In this document: one piece after another, positions 7,688 to 15,546 of the stretch | Layout: each line of letters begins with the position of its first letter | Numbering within the stretch: position 1 is the stretch's first letter | NCBI RefSeq assembly: GCF_030813595.1 | Contig: NZ_JAUSUH010000013.1 | Location: forward strand, 62,001-126,000 | From: Ancylobacter vacuolatus | Lineage (GTDB): Bacteria; Pseudomonadota; Alphaproteobacteria; Rhizobiales; Xanthobacteraceae | DNA length: 64,000 nt | Direction: 5' to 3' | Position numbers and translations under genes: made by a program | Notes under the pieces: generated by a model | What the model was told of the DNA's origin: nothing | The model's database searches: none | Seen by the model: the letters and a program-made list of their open reading frames with translations, nothing else

Positions 7688-8602
7688 ATGACCGGCTCTT
7701 CCGATACGCTCACGCCCGGCACGCCGCCGCTTGGCAGCCCTTTCCGCGCCGCGCTGATCCAGATGCGGACGGAAAAGAACGTCGCCGCCAATGTCGCGGC
7801 GGCCTCCGCGCTGATCCGCGAGGCGGCGGGGGAGGGGGCGAGCTACATCCAGACGCCTGAGATGACCGGCACCATGGAGGAGAACCGCGAGGCGCTGTTC
7901 AAGGTGCTGCATGCGGAGGAAGACGACCCGGCGCTGGCGGCCTTCCGCGCGCTCGCGGCCGAATTGAAGGTGCACCTGCATATCGGCTCGCTGGCGGTGC
8001 GGGCGAGCGAGCACCGCGCGGCCAACCGCTCCTATCTGCTCGCCCCGGACGGGACGATCGCCGCCTGCTACGACAAGATCCACATGTTCGACGTCGACCT
8101 GCCCAATGGCGACGTCTACCGCGAATCCGCCGCGTACCGGCCAGGCGAGATGGCCATCGTGGCCGATCTGCCGCAGATCAGGCTCGGCTTCACCATCTGC
8201 TACGATCTGCGCTTTCCCGCGCTGTTCCGCGCGCTGGCCGAGGCCGGGGCGGGGATGATCGCTGCGCCGGCCGCCTTCACCCAGTCGACGGGCGAGGCGC
8301 ACTGGCACATTCTGCTGCGCGCCCGGGCGATCGAGACGGGGTGCTATGTGCTGGCGGCGGCGCAGGGCGGCACGCATGAGAACGGGCGCCAGACCTTCGG
8401 CCACAGCCTCATCATCGATCCCTGGGGTACCATCCTCGCCGAGGGCGGCACCGAGCCAGGCATCATCGCCGCCGAGATCGACCCGGCCAAGGTCGCGGGC
8501 GTGCGCGGGCGAATTCCTTCGCTCTCGAACGGGCGGCGCTTCGAGCTGGTGATGCCGCCCGATCATGGCCGGCTGCATGTCGTTCCCGGTGGGGTGGCAT
8601 GA
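7688..8602 (+). CDS. Carbon-nitrogen hydrolase (Nit1/omega-amidase branch)
   Basis: Nitrilase-superfamily enzyme of 304 residues. The catalytic triad is visible: Glu in QTPEMTGTM near residue 59, Lys in CYDKIHMFDVDLP near 134, and Cys in LGFTICYDLRFPALFRAL near 168. The segments RARAIETGCYVLAAAQGGTH and HSLIIDPWGTILAEGG are typical of the Nit branch, whose members hydrolyse deaminated glutathione or alpha-keto acid monoamides. Placement after grxC fits a role in thiol/glutathione metabolite repair; this is inference. Its stop overlaps the next start by four bases (ATGA), so translation of the two is probably coupled. Confidence 0.93.
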   Translation: MTGSSDTLTPGTPPLGSPFRAALIQMRTEKNVAANVAAASALIREAAGEGASYIQTPEMTGTMEENREALFKVLHAEEDDPALAAFRALAAELKVHLHIGSLAVRASEHRAANRSYLLAPDGTIAACYDKIHMFDVDLPNGDVYRESAAYRPGEMAIVADLPQIRLGFTICYDLRFPALFRALAEAGAGMIAAPAAFTQSTGEAHWHILLRARAIETGCYVLAAAQGGTHENGRQTFGHSLIIDPWGTILAEGGTEPGIIAAEIDPAKVAGVRGRIPSLSNGRRFELVMPPDHGRLHVVPGGVA

Positions 8603-9090
8603 TTCTCTATCGCCTGTGCTGCGTGAAGGAGCACGAATTCGAGAGCTGGTTCCGCGATTCCACCGCCTATGACGACCAGCGCGCGCGCGGCCTCGTGACC
8701 TGCCCGGTCTGCGGTTCTCCCGAGGTGGAGAAGGCGCTGATGGCCCCGGCACTGGGCCGGGCGGCGCGCAAATTCGCCGCTGACGTGGCGGCGGATACCG
8801 CGCCGGCCGACGCCCCCGACGCCGCACCGTCGGCGCCCCCGCAGCCGGTCGCGCTGGTCTCGGAGAAGGAGCAGCAGCTGCGTGCCATGCTGCGCGCGGT
8901 GCGGGCGCATGTTGTCGCCAATTCGGTCGATGTCGGCGACGATTTCGCCACGCTTGCCCGCCGCATGCATGAGGGCGAGGAAGAAAAGCGCGCCATTCGC
9001 GGCGAGGCCACTGCGGACGAGGTGCGGGCGCTGATCGAGGACGAGATCGAGGTGCTGCCGCTCCCGGTGCTGCCGGACGAGCGCAACTGA
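8599..9090 (+). CDS. DUF1178 family protein (zinc-ribbon-like N-terminus)
   Basis: Protein of 163 residues. The N-terminus MILYRLCCVKEHEFESWFRD, then LVTCPVCGSPEVEKALMAP, defines the DUF1178 family. The Cys pairs (CC at 7-8 and CPVC near 35-38) probably form a zinc ribbon resembling the FmdB/regulatory type. A low-complexity Ala/Pro/Asp linker follows at residues 60-85. A helical C-terminus (LVSEKEQQLRAMLRAVRAHV ... DVGDDFATLARRMHEGEEEK ... RGEATADEVRALIED) completes the family pattern. Function is unknown. It overlaps the nitrilase-like gene by four bases. Confidence 0.9.
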   Translation: MILYRLCCVKEHEFESWFRDSTAYDDQRARGLVTCPVCGSPEVEKALMAPALGRAARKFAADVAADTAPADAPDAAPSAPPQPVALVSEKEQQLRAMLRAVRAHVVANSVDVGDDFATLARRMHEGEEEKRAIRGEATADEVRALIEDEIEVLPLPVLPDERN

Positions 9091-9102
9091 GGGCAAGGGG
9101 CC

Positions 9103-9282
9103 TTGGTGTCCCGGCCCAGCGGAGCCGAAGGCGAAGCGCAGAGCCGGGATCGAGCGCAAAGGTCCGCCGCAGACGCTTCACTGTGGATGCAGGGGCGTCA
9201 TGGATTTTAGAGGCGTCGTCGGGTCTTCGCTGGATCCCGGATCCGCGCCGCACGGCGTGCAGCTTGTCCGGGAAACCGGGCC
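9103..9282. repeat. Composite palindromic repeat region
   Basis: Between the DUF1178 gene and ccmG. It contains two REP-like halves. The first begins GTCCCGGCCCAGCGGAGCCG and ends AGCCGGGATCG; the second begins GGATCCCGGATCCGCGCCGC and ends GTCCGGGAAACCGGG. Both are variants of the CCCGG...CCGGGAT palindromes found elsewhere in the window. No gene is present. Confidence 0.6.
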
Positions 9283-9301
9283 AGCCTGACGCTGCAGGGG
9301 T

Positions 9302-9919
9302 CTACGGCCCCGCCGTCCGCGCGCTCTCGATCTGCGGCAGCAGGCGTTCCTTCAGCCCCTGCGCGTCGATCGGGCCGATATATTTGTAGGCGATGCGCCC
9401 ATCCTTGCCGATGACGAAGGTTTCCGGCACGCCATAGACGCCCCAGTCGATGGCGGTGCGCCCATTGGCGTCGACGCCGACGGCGGCATAGGGATTGCCG
9501 AAGCGGCCGAGGAATCGGCGGGCATTGGCGGCGTCGTCCTTGTAGTTCAGGCCGACGAGGCGGAAGCCCGGCATCTTCGATAGCTCGACCAGAAAAGGGT
9601 GCTCGTCGCGGCAGGGCACGCACCAGGAGGCGAAGACGTTGAGCACCGTCACCTCGCCCTTGAGCGCGGCGGAGGTAAGGCCCGGCACCGGCTGGCCCTC
9701 GCGCGTCAGCCCCTCCAGCGCCGGCAGGTCGATCGCCGGGGCCTGCCGGCCGATCAGCGCCGAAGGCACGCGCGAGGGATCGCCGGAGAACAGCCGGCCA
9801 TAGAACAGCGCCGCTAGCGCCAGAAACGCGACGAGCGGCAGCAGCACGAGCAGCCGCGAACGGCGCGGCCGGCCGGCCGTTGCTTCCTCGGGAGGCGGGG
9901 TGTCGGAGGGATGGCTCAT
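9302..9919 (-). CDS. ccmG: Thiol:disulfide interchange protein for cytochrome c maturation (CcmG/DsbE)
   Basis: Protein of 205 residues, start ATG at 9919 overlapping the ccmD stop (ATGA). An N-terminal anchor (LLVLLPLVAFLALAALFYG, about residues 22-40) places the thioredoxin domain in the periplasm. The redox motif is WCVPC in LNVFASWCVPCRDEHPFL near residue 95. The GVYGVPETFVIGKDGRIAYK segment, with its cis-proline, and the acidic loop typical of CcmG follow. CcmG reduces the apocytochrome CXXCH cysteines or CcmH before haem ligation. It is the last gene of the ccmC-ccmD-ccmG unit. A longer upstream frame exists but lies within ccmD. Confidence 0.95.
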   Translation of the reverse strand: MSHPSDTPPPEEATAGRPRRSRLLVLLPLVAFLALAALFYGRLFSGDPSRVPSALIGRQAPAIDLPALEGLTREGQPVPGLTSAALKGEVTVLNVFASWCVPCRDEHPFLVELSKMPGFRLVGLNYKDDAANARRFLGRFGNPYAAVGVDANGRTAIDWGVYGVPETFVIGKDGRIAYKYIGPIDAQGLKERLLPQIESARTAGP

Positions 9920-10086
9920 GCGTCGATCCGCCCGGCGGAGCGGCGGCGCACGCCGCGCGCCTCCAGTTCCGTGAGCCGCCGCCGCACCAGGCGCCCGTCG
10001 GCGAAGATCCACAGCGCCAGCGACCCGAGCGCCAAGGCGCTCACGCCATAGCAGGCGAGGATGAAGAAGCCGTGCTCGCCGAACAT
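9916..10086 (-). CDS. ccmD: Haem exporter protein CcmD
   Basis: Small protein of 56 residues read from the ATG at 10086: MFGEHGFFILACYGVSALAL, one membrane segment (residues 7-28), then a basic amphipathic tail (RLVRRRLTELEARGVRRR). The size, single helix and basic C-terminus match CcmD, which helps release holo-CcmE from the CcmABC complex. It lies exactly between ccmC and ccmG: its stop overlaps the ccmG start by four bases, and ccmC ends 10 bases upstream. Confidence 0.92.
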   Translation of the reverse strand: MFGEHGFFILACYGVSALALGSLALWIFADGRLVRRRLTELEARGVRRRSAGRIDA

Positions 10087-10096
10087 TCAGAAGGCC

Positions 10097-10831
10097 TCAC
10101 GCATAGGCCGCCTCGGCGGCGGCGCGCGCTTCGAGCACACGCAGGCGACGGCGGTAGATTTCGTTGCGCATCGCCGCCATGTGCAGCGCCAGCATCAGCA
10201 AAGTGAAGCCGATGGCGCAGATCATCAGCGGCCAGAGCAGGCTGGAATGAATGGTCGGCCCGTCCATGCGGAACACCGAGGCCGGCTGGTGCAGCGTGTT
10301 CCACCAGTCGACCGAGAATTTCACGATCGGCACATTGACGAAGCCGACCAGCGAGAGCACCGCCGCTGCCCGTCCGGCCTGATTGGGGTCCTCGATCGCC
10401 GAGCGCAGCGCCAGCAGGCCGAGATAGAGCAGCAGCAGCACCAGCATCGAGGTGAGGCGCGCGTCCCAGACCCAATAGGTGCCCCACATCGGCCGGCCCC
10501 ACAGCGAGCCGGTGAACAGGCAGAGGAAGGCGAACACCGCGCCGATAGGCGCCATCGCCTTGTGCGCCACGTCCGCCAGCGGGTGGCGCCAGACCAGGAT
10601 GCCGAGGGCGGACGCCGCCAGCATGGAATAGCCGAACATCGCCAGCCACGCGAAGGGCACGTGGATGTACATGATCCGCACCGTCTCGCCCTGCTGGTAG
10701 TCTTCCGGCGCGCGGAAGGCGAGGAAGAAGCCGAGCGCCAGCGTCGCCAGCGCAAGGCCGGTCAGCCATGGCAGGACGCGCCCGGAAAGGGCGAGGAAGC
10801 GGGTGGGGTTGGCAAGGTCCATCAGCGCCAT
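10097..10831 (-). CDS. ccmC: Haem exporter/handling protein CcmC
   Basis: Integral membrane protein of 244 residues with six predicted membrane helices. The tryptophan-rich periplasmic haem-handling motif is WGTYWVWDARLTS near residue 125. Conserved His ligands are in MYIHVPFAW near residue 57 and in WNTLHQPAS near 181. CcmC delivers haem to the chaperone CcmE. ccmD and ccmG follow directly. The ccmA and ccmB genes that often precede ccmC are absent here: the next gene upstream is divergent and unrelated. Confidence 0.96.
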   Translation of the reverse strand: MALMDLANPTRFLALSGRVLPWLTGLALATLALGFFLAFRAPEDYQQGETVRIMYIHVPFAWLAMFGYSMLAASALGILVWRHPLADVAHKAMAPIGAVFAFLCLFTGSLWGRPMWGTYWVWDARLTSMLVLLLLYLGLLALRSAIEDPNQAGRAAAVLSLVGFVNVPIVKFSVDWWNTLHQPASVFRMDGPTIHSSLLWPLMICAIGFTLLMLALHMAAMRNEIYRRRLRVLEARAAAEAAYA

Positions 10832-10966
10832 GGGGCGGTTCTAATCCGGCGCGCGAGGGCCGGCAACCGGCGCGGCATGCGTCAGGCGCGGATCGATCGC
10901 CACAGGATGGACAAAACTGCGCTATTGAACTGTGACCCGATTCGATCGAAACGGAATCGAGCGCTT

Positions 10967-11374
10967 ATGCCGCACATCTCCTCCGCCCCCGCGGGCGTCC
11001 TGCTCTTCACTCTTGTCGCCATGACCCTGTCGCCGCCTGCGCTGGCGCGTTCCACCGACGACCAGATGATGCAGCTGGAGCCCTCGGAGCGGATCGAGCA
11101 GGTCTGCAATACGCGGGCGATGGGGGAGATTCAGCGCGGGCAGAAGGGCATGCACCCGGACGAACTGGTCGCCTATGCCTATCGCGACCCGGTGGTGAAG
11201 GGCGCGAAGATCAACGCGCCGGGCGCGGCGGTGCGCTCGGGCGGCGCCTGGTACCACATCGCCTATGAGTGCGAGACGGCGCATGAAGGCCTGGACGTGA
11301 CGCGCTTTCACTACACGCTCGGCGCGGCGATCCCGACCTCGGAATGGGCCGGGCATTATCTCGTCGCGCCGTAG
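10967..11374 (+). CDS. DUF930 family secreted protein
   Basis: Protein of 135 residues. Start chosen at the ATG at 10967 because a signal peptide follows at once (hydrophobic GVLLFTLVAMTLSPPALA, cleavage predicted after ALA near residue 28). The mature part has the DUF930 pattern: MQLEPSERIEQVCNTRAMGE, then HPDELVAYAYRDPVVKGAKI, a GAAVRSGGAWYHIAYECET block, and an FHYTLGAAIPTSEW end. Two cysteines (VCN and YEC) could form a disulfide. Known mainly from Rhizobiales; function unknown, presumably periplasmic. It is divergent from ccmC. Confidence 0.85.
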   Translation: MPHISSAPAGVLLFTLVAMTLSPPALARSTDDQMMQLEPSERIEQVCNTRAMGEIQRGQKGMHPDELVAYAYRDPVVKGAKINAPGAAVRSGGAWYHIAYECETAHEGLDVTRFHYTLGAAIPTSEWAGHYLVAP

Positions 11375-11396
11375 GCTCTCCGGAACCCATTTCAGG

Positions 11397-11488
11397 CGTC
11401 ATCCCGGACGGCCGCAGGCCGATCCGGGATCGTGTGCCGATGTCGGATGACGATCCCGGCTCTCCGCTGCGCTCCGGCCGGGATGACG
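11397..11488. repeat. Composite palindromic intergenic repeat (type A)
   Basis: Opens CGTCATCCCGGACGGCCG, continues GCCGATCCGGGATCG, and after a short spacer ends CGATCCCGGCTCTCCGCTGC then CTCCGGCCGGGATGACG. The two halves are each palindromic and the outer ends are mutual reverse complements (CGTCATCCCGG/CCGGGATGACG). It sits between the DUF930 gene and the convergent pyruvate-kinase-like gene. Confidence 0.8.
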
Positions 11489-11510
11489 GCCTCAGACACG
11501 CAGGGCGCCG

Positions 11511-13028
11511 CTACCAGGAATGCAGCGCCCGCAGGGTCGGGGTCTTCTTGTCGAGATGGTCGGCCATGCGGCCGAGCAGCTGGTTGAGCAGCTGCACCGC
11601 CTCCACCACCGCCGGCCCCTTGTTCAGCATCACGCATTCGGCGCGGGCGGCCATGGCGGCGTCGGTCATCTCGCCGCGCGAGGGAATGCCGTCGCGCACC
11701 AGGTCCTCCAGCACCTGCGTCGCCCAGATGGCCGGCACGGAGGCGGCCTCGCAGATCCACAGAAGCTCCTCCTGCATTTCGGCGAGGCGGGTGAAGCCGA
11801 TTTCGGCGGCGAGGTCGCCACGGGCGATCATCACGCTGAAATCGCCGTAGCGCGCCGCCCGGGCGATCAGGTCCGGCAGGTTCCGCACCGCCTCGGGGCG
11901 CTCGATCTTGGCCATCAGGCCGAGCGGACGTGCGCGCCCCGCCCCGTGGCGGGCGATGGCGGCGTCGAGCAGATCGAGGTCTTCCGGCCGGCTGACGAAG
12001 GAATAGCCGATGAGATCGGCGCATTCGATGACGGTGGCGAGGTCGGCATCGTCCTTGGCAGTGAGGGGGGAAAGGCCGAGCGCGGTGTCGGGCAGGTTGA
12101 TCCCCTTTTCCGGCTTCAGCTTGGTGCCGCCGGGGCGGGTGTGGAGAATGCGCAGGATCGCCTCGCCCGTGCCCACGCTCTCCACCACCGCCTCGACCTT
12201 GCCGTCGTCATAGCGCACGCGGTGGCCGAGCCCGAGGCGGGTGACGATTTCCGGCAGCGAAACGGCGGCGCTGAACAGGGCGGCGTCGTCGACGCGGGGT
12301 TCGCCCTCGGCGACGAGGCGCAGTGTGTCGCCGGGCAGCAGGCGGCCGGTCGGCTTGTCCTTGCGCATCGGCAGCACGGCGCCGGTGCGGATCTTCGGGC
12401 CGGCAATGTCCATCAGCACCGCGATCGGGCGGCCGACCGCCTCGGCCGCGGCGCGCACATGGCCCGCCATGGCCCGGCAGGTGGCGGCGTCGTCATGGGC
12501 GCAGTTGATGCGGGCGACATCCATGCCGGCCTGCGCCAGCGCCAGGATAAAGGCCGGGTCGCCGCCCGCCTCGCCCGGCAGCGTGACCATGATACGGGTG
12601 TAGCGCCCCTCCGGCTCCGGGCCGAGGCTCGCCGCGCTGGCCTTCTCCAGCCGGGCCTCGCCGGCGAAGAAGGCGGCGGGCTCCGGCGCCGGAATCGCCG
12701 GGGCGCGGCCGGCGAGGGCGGCAAGCGCCGCCAGCACCGCGTCGAGCGTCGGCAGCACCCGGCTCTCCAGCCGCCCGAGCGAGGACAGGCCGCGCCACAT
12801 CAGCTGGCGCTGCAGCGGCCGCAGCTCGTGCCGGCGCAGAGCGAGATAATGCGCGAGATTGTCGAGCGCGGGGTCTTCGCGGCCGGCCTCGCGGTGGAAG
12901 CGCTCGATGAGCGGGGCGGCTTCCTCGACCACCGCCGCCCGCAGGGACAGCAGCGTCTCGAAAAGGGCGTTGTCATCGCTGACAACGTCGTCGCTGGCGG
13001 CGGAGAGGGGCGCAGTGTCGCTGTTCAT
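11511..13028 (-). CDS. Pyruvate-kinase-like protein with N-terminal extension and no C-terminal domain
   Basis: Protein of 505 residues, start ATG at 13028 (a longer frame exists but begins without support). About 135 N-terminal residues are helical and unlike classical pyruvate kinase. The catalytic barrel follows: RYTRIMVTLPGE, DVARINCAHD, LMDIAGPKIRTG near residue 210, SFVSRPEDLDLLD, the phosphoryl-transfer Lys in LMAKIERPEAVRNL, then VMIARGDLAAEIG and ATQVLEDLVRDGIPSRGEMT. The protein stops shortly after CVMLNKGPAVVEAV, where classical enzymes read MLSGETAKG and then carry a regulatory C-terminal domain. Most of the barrel signature is kept, so kinase activity is possible but substrate and regulation are uncertain. 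Its upstream side faces ffh (divergent). Confidence 0.8.
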   Translation of the reverse strand: MNSDTAPLSAASDDVVSDDNALFETLLSLRAAVVEEAAPLIERFHREAGREDPALDNLAHYLALRRHELRPLQRQLMWRGLSSLGRLESRVLPTLDAVLAALAALAGRAPAIPAPEPAAFFAGEARLEKASAASLGPEPEGRYTRIMVTLPGEAGGDPAFILALAQAGMDVARINCAHDDAATCRAMAGHVRAAAEAVGRPIAVLMDIAGPKIRTGAVLPMRKDKPTGRLLPGDTLRLVAEGEPRVDDAALFSAAVSLPEIVTRLGLGHRVRYDDGKVEAVVESVGTGEAILRILHTRPGGTKLKPEKGINLPDTALGLSPLTAKDDADLATVIECADLIGYSFVSRPEDLDLLDAAIARHGAGRARPLGLMAKIERPEAVRNLPDLIARAARYGDFSVMIARGDLAAEIGFTRLAEMQEELLWICEAASVPAIWATQVLEDLVRDGIPSRGEMTDAAMAARAECVMLNKGPAVVEAVQLLNQLLGRMADHLDKKTPTLRALHSW

Positions 13029-13287
13029 GGCCAGGTTCCTCGCATGGATGCGGCACGCTAGGATGGCGCTGTTACGTGGCTGTGACCTCCGTAGTCTCCC
13101 GCAAAAGCGCGTCAAAACTTGACTCTCTGGCGCGCGGCGGCTACGAGCCCCACATCCTCGCAGACCCCGCGAGCCGATCCGCCGCCCGGCCCCTGAGGCC
13201 GGAGGTCAACGCCCGACAGCGCTTTGCGCCCTCGGGCGCCGTTCGGCATTGCGCTGTGAGCTGTGGGAAAAGGACCGGAGCGAACGC

Positions 13288-14835
13288 ATGTTCGATTCAT
13301 TGACCGACCGCCTTGGCGGCATACTCGACCGGCTGAAACGACGCGGCGCCCTCACCGAGGCCGACGTGAACGAGGCCATGCGCGAGGTGCGCCGGGCGCT
13401 GATCGAGGCCGATGTCGCGCTCGACGTGGTGCGCTCCTTCACCGACAAGGTGCGCACGCGCGCCGTTGGCGCCGAGGTCATCAAGTCGGTCACACCCGGC
13501 CAGATGGTGGTCAAGATCGTCAATGACGAGCTTGTCGCCATGCTCGGCTCAGATGCCAAGCCGATCGACCTCGACGCCGCCCCGCCGGTGCCGGTGCTGA
13601 TGGTCGGCCTGCAGGGCTCGGGCAAGACCACTTCCACCGCCAAGATCGCAAAGCGCCTGACCGAGCGCGGCAACCGCAAGGTGCTGATGGCCTCGCTCGA
13701 TACCCGCCGCCCGGCGGCGATGGAGCAGCTGGCCATGCTCGGCACGCAGGTCGGCGTCGCCACCCTGCCGATCGTCGCCGGCCAGTCCGCCGTCCAGATC
13801 GCCCGCCGCGCCATGGAAGCCGCCCGCCTCGGTGGCTATGACGTTGTGATGCTCGACACCGCCGGCCGCGTCACCCTCGACGAGGCGCTGATGGCCGAAG
13901 TGGCCGAGGTGAAGGCCGCGACCAAGCCGCATGAAGTGCTGCTCGTCGCCGACAGCCTCACCGGCCAGGACGCGGTGAACACCGCAAAAGCCTTCGACGA
14001 GCGTGTCGGCCTCACCGGCATCGTGCTCACCCGCGCCGATGGCGATGGACGCGGCGGTGCCGCGCTTTCCATGCGCGCCGTCACCGGCAAGCCGATCAAG
14101 CTGCTCGGCACCGGCGAAAAGATGGACGCGCTGGAGGATTTCGATCCCCGCCGCGTCGCCGGCCGCATTCTCGGCATGGGCGATGTCGTCTCCCTCGTCG
14201 AGAAGGCGGTCGAGAATATCGACGCCGAAAAGGCGATGGCCGCGGCCGATCGCATGCGCAAGGGGCAGTTCGATCTCGACGATCTGCGCATGCAGCTCGA
14301 CCAGATGGAAAAGCTCGGCGGCCTTGGCGGGCTGATGGGCATGCTGCCCGGCGTCGGCAAGATGAAGAACCAGCTCGCCGCCTCCGGCATGAATGACGGG
14401 GTGCTGAAGCGCCAGAAGGCCATCATCGATTCGATGACCAAGAAGGAGCGCCGCAACCCGAAGCTGCTCGACGGTTCCCGTCGCAAGCGCATCGCCAGCG
14501 GCTCCGGCACCAAGGTCGAGGACGTCAACCGGCTGATGAAGATGCACCGCCAGATGGCGGACATGATGAAGGCGATGGGCGCCCCCGGCGCCAAGCGCGG
14601 CCCGATGGCCGGCCTCGCCAACATGTTCGGCCTCGGCGGCGGCGGGATGGGCGGGATGCCGAGCCCCGACCAGCTGAAGCAGATGGCCGAGAAGATGCCC
14701 GGCGGACTCGGTGGTGGCGGTCTACCGCCGAATTTCCCCGGTAACATGCCTGGTCTTCCCGGCGGGCTGCCGGGTCTGGGCACCAAGCCGGGCGGGCTGC
14801 CTGGCCTGCCGGGCTTTCCGGGGAAGAAGAAGTGA
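13288..14835 (+). CDS. ffh: Signal recognition particle protein (SRP54)
   Basis: Ffh, 515 residues, starting at MFDSLTDRLGGILDRL. N domain: residues 1-90. G domain: P-loop GLQGSGKTT near residue 109, DTRRPAAMEQL, DTAGR near 190, and TRADGDGRGGAALS near 247 (the guanine-specificity Asp is kept; TKxD reads TRAD, common in alphaproteobacteria). M domain: Met-rich, with the GLGGLMGMLPGVGK finger loop and KERRNPKLLDGSRRKRIASG, the RNA-binding helix. The C-terminal ~70 residues are a Gly/Pro/Met-rich tail (MGGMPSPDQLKQM, GLPGGLPGLG). It binds 4.5S RNA and signal peptides and targets nascent membrane proteins to FtsY. It heads the ffh-rpsP-rimM-trmD-rplS block. Confidence 0.98.
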   Translation: MFDSLTDRLGGILDRLKRRGALTEADVNEAMREVRRALIEADVALDVVRSFTDKVRTRAVGAEVIKSVTPGQMVVKIVNDELVAMLGSDAKPIDLDAAPPVPVLMVGLQGSGKTTSTAKIAKRLTERGNRKVLMASLDTRRPAAMEQLAMLGTQVGVATLPIVAGQSAVQIARRAMEAARLGGYDVVMLDTAGRVTLDEALMAEVAEVKAATKPHEVLLVADSLTGQDAVNTAKAFDERVGLTGIVLTRADGDGRGGAALSMRAVTGKPIKLLGTGEKMDALEDFDPRRVAGRILGMGDVVSLVEKAVENIDAEKAMAAADRMRKGQFDLDDLRMQLDQMEKLGGLGGLMGMLPGVGKMKNQLAASGMNDGVLKRQKAIIDSMTKKERRNPKLLDGSRRKRIASGSGTKVEDVNRLMKMHRQMADMMKAMGAPGAKRGPMAGLANMFGLGGGGMGGMPSPDQLKQMAEKMPGGLGGGGLPPNFPGNMPGLPGGLPGLGTKPGGLPGLPGFPGKKK

Positions 14836-14860
14836 CGGCCCGATGACCTGACCCCCTTGC

Positions 14861-14969
14861 CGTCCTCCCGGACGGCGCCTCAAGCGCCGATCCGGGATCG
14901 TTCTCCGCGCCTTAGGCGTCAAACGATCCCGGATCGGCGTTCGCTGCGCTCTCTTTGTCCGGGATGACG
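14861..14969. repeat. Composite palindromic intergenic repeat (type A)
   Basis: Between ffh and rpsP. It starts CGTCCTCCCGGACGGCGCC, has the inner arms CGATCCGGGATCG and CGATCCCGGATCGGCG, and ends TTTGTCCGGGATGACG. The inner arms can pair with each other, making a long hairpin in the ffh-rpsP transcript if the genes are co-transcribed. Confidence 0.8.
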
Positions 14970-15014
14970 ACAGACACCAACCGACGAAACAAACGACCTG
15001 AAAGGAAGACCTGA

Positions 15015-15389
15015 ATGTCCCTCAAGATCCGTCTCGCCCGTGGCGGCGCCAAGAAGCGTCCCTATTACCGCATCGTCGTCGCCGATTCGCGCTCCCCGCG
15101 TGATGGCCGCTTCATCGAGAAGATCGGCACCTTCGATCCGCTGAAGCCCAAGGACGCCACCGACCGCTTCACCCTCGACGTCGAGAAGGCCAAGGCCTGG
15201 CTCGCCAAGGGCGCCCAGCCGACCGACCGCGTCGCCCGCTTCCTCGACAGCCTCGAGCTGGTGAAGCGCGCCGCCCGCAACAACCCGGAAAAGGCCGTTC
15301 CCGGCAAGAAGGCGCAGGAGCGCGCCGCCGAAGCCGCCAAGGCCGCCGAAGCCGCTGCCGCCGCTGCTGCCGCTCCGTCGGCCGAGTGA
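15015..15389 (+). CDS. rpsP: 30S ribosomal protein S16
   Basis: S16, 124 residues: [38 protein letters not shown], then FDPLKPKD are the family's conserved N-terminal blocks. After about residue 85 an Ala/Lys/Glu-rich tail ([19 protein letters not shown]) extends beyond the E. coli length (82), as usual in Rhizobiales. The ribosome site AAAGGAAG stands 7 bases before the ATG. A large inverted repeat separates it from rimM. Confidence 0.98.
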   Translation: MSLKIRLARGGAKKRPYYRIVVADSRSPRDGRFIEKIGTFDPLKPKDATDRFTLDVEKAKAWLAKGAQPTDRVARFLDSLELVKRAARNNPEKAVPGKKAQERAAEAAKAAEAAAAAAAAPSAE

Positions 15390-15428
15390 GTTTGGGCGGG
15401 GCGGCCTTGCGTCGCCCTGCTTGAGCCT

Positions 15429-15522
15429 CCTTCGAGGCCGCTTCGCGGCACCTCAGGATGACGCGGTTCTCTTGCCGGGAACGACGTCATCCTGAGGTGC
15501 GAGCGTGAGCGAGCCTCGAAGG
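15429..15522. repeat. Nested inverted repeat between rpsP and rimM
   Basis: Two pairs of arms are nested. The outer pair is CCTTCGAGGC (15429-15438) with GCCTCGAAGG (15513-15522). The inner pair is CACCTCAGGATGACG (15449-15463) with CGTCATCCTGAGGTG (15485-15499), which is perfect over 15 bases. In RNA this would make a strong hairpin in front of rimM. The same CACCTCAGGATGACG module is a known type of interspersed repeat in Rhizobiales genomes; it appears once in this window. Confidence 0.9.
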
Positions 15523-15546
15523 ATGGTCATTTCAGAGCACACCTCT

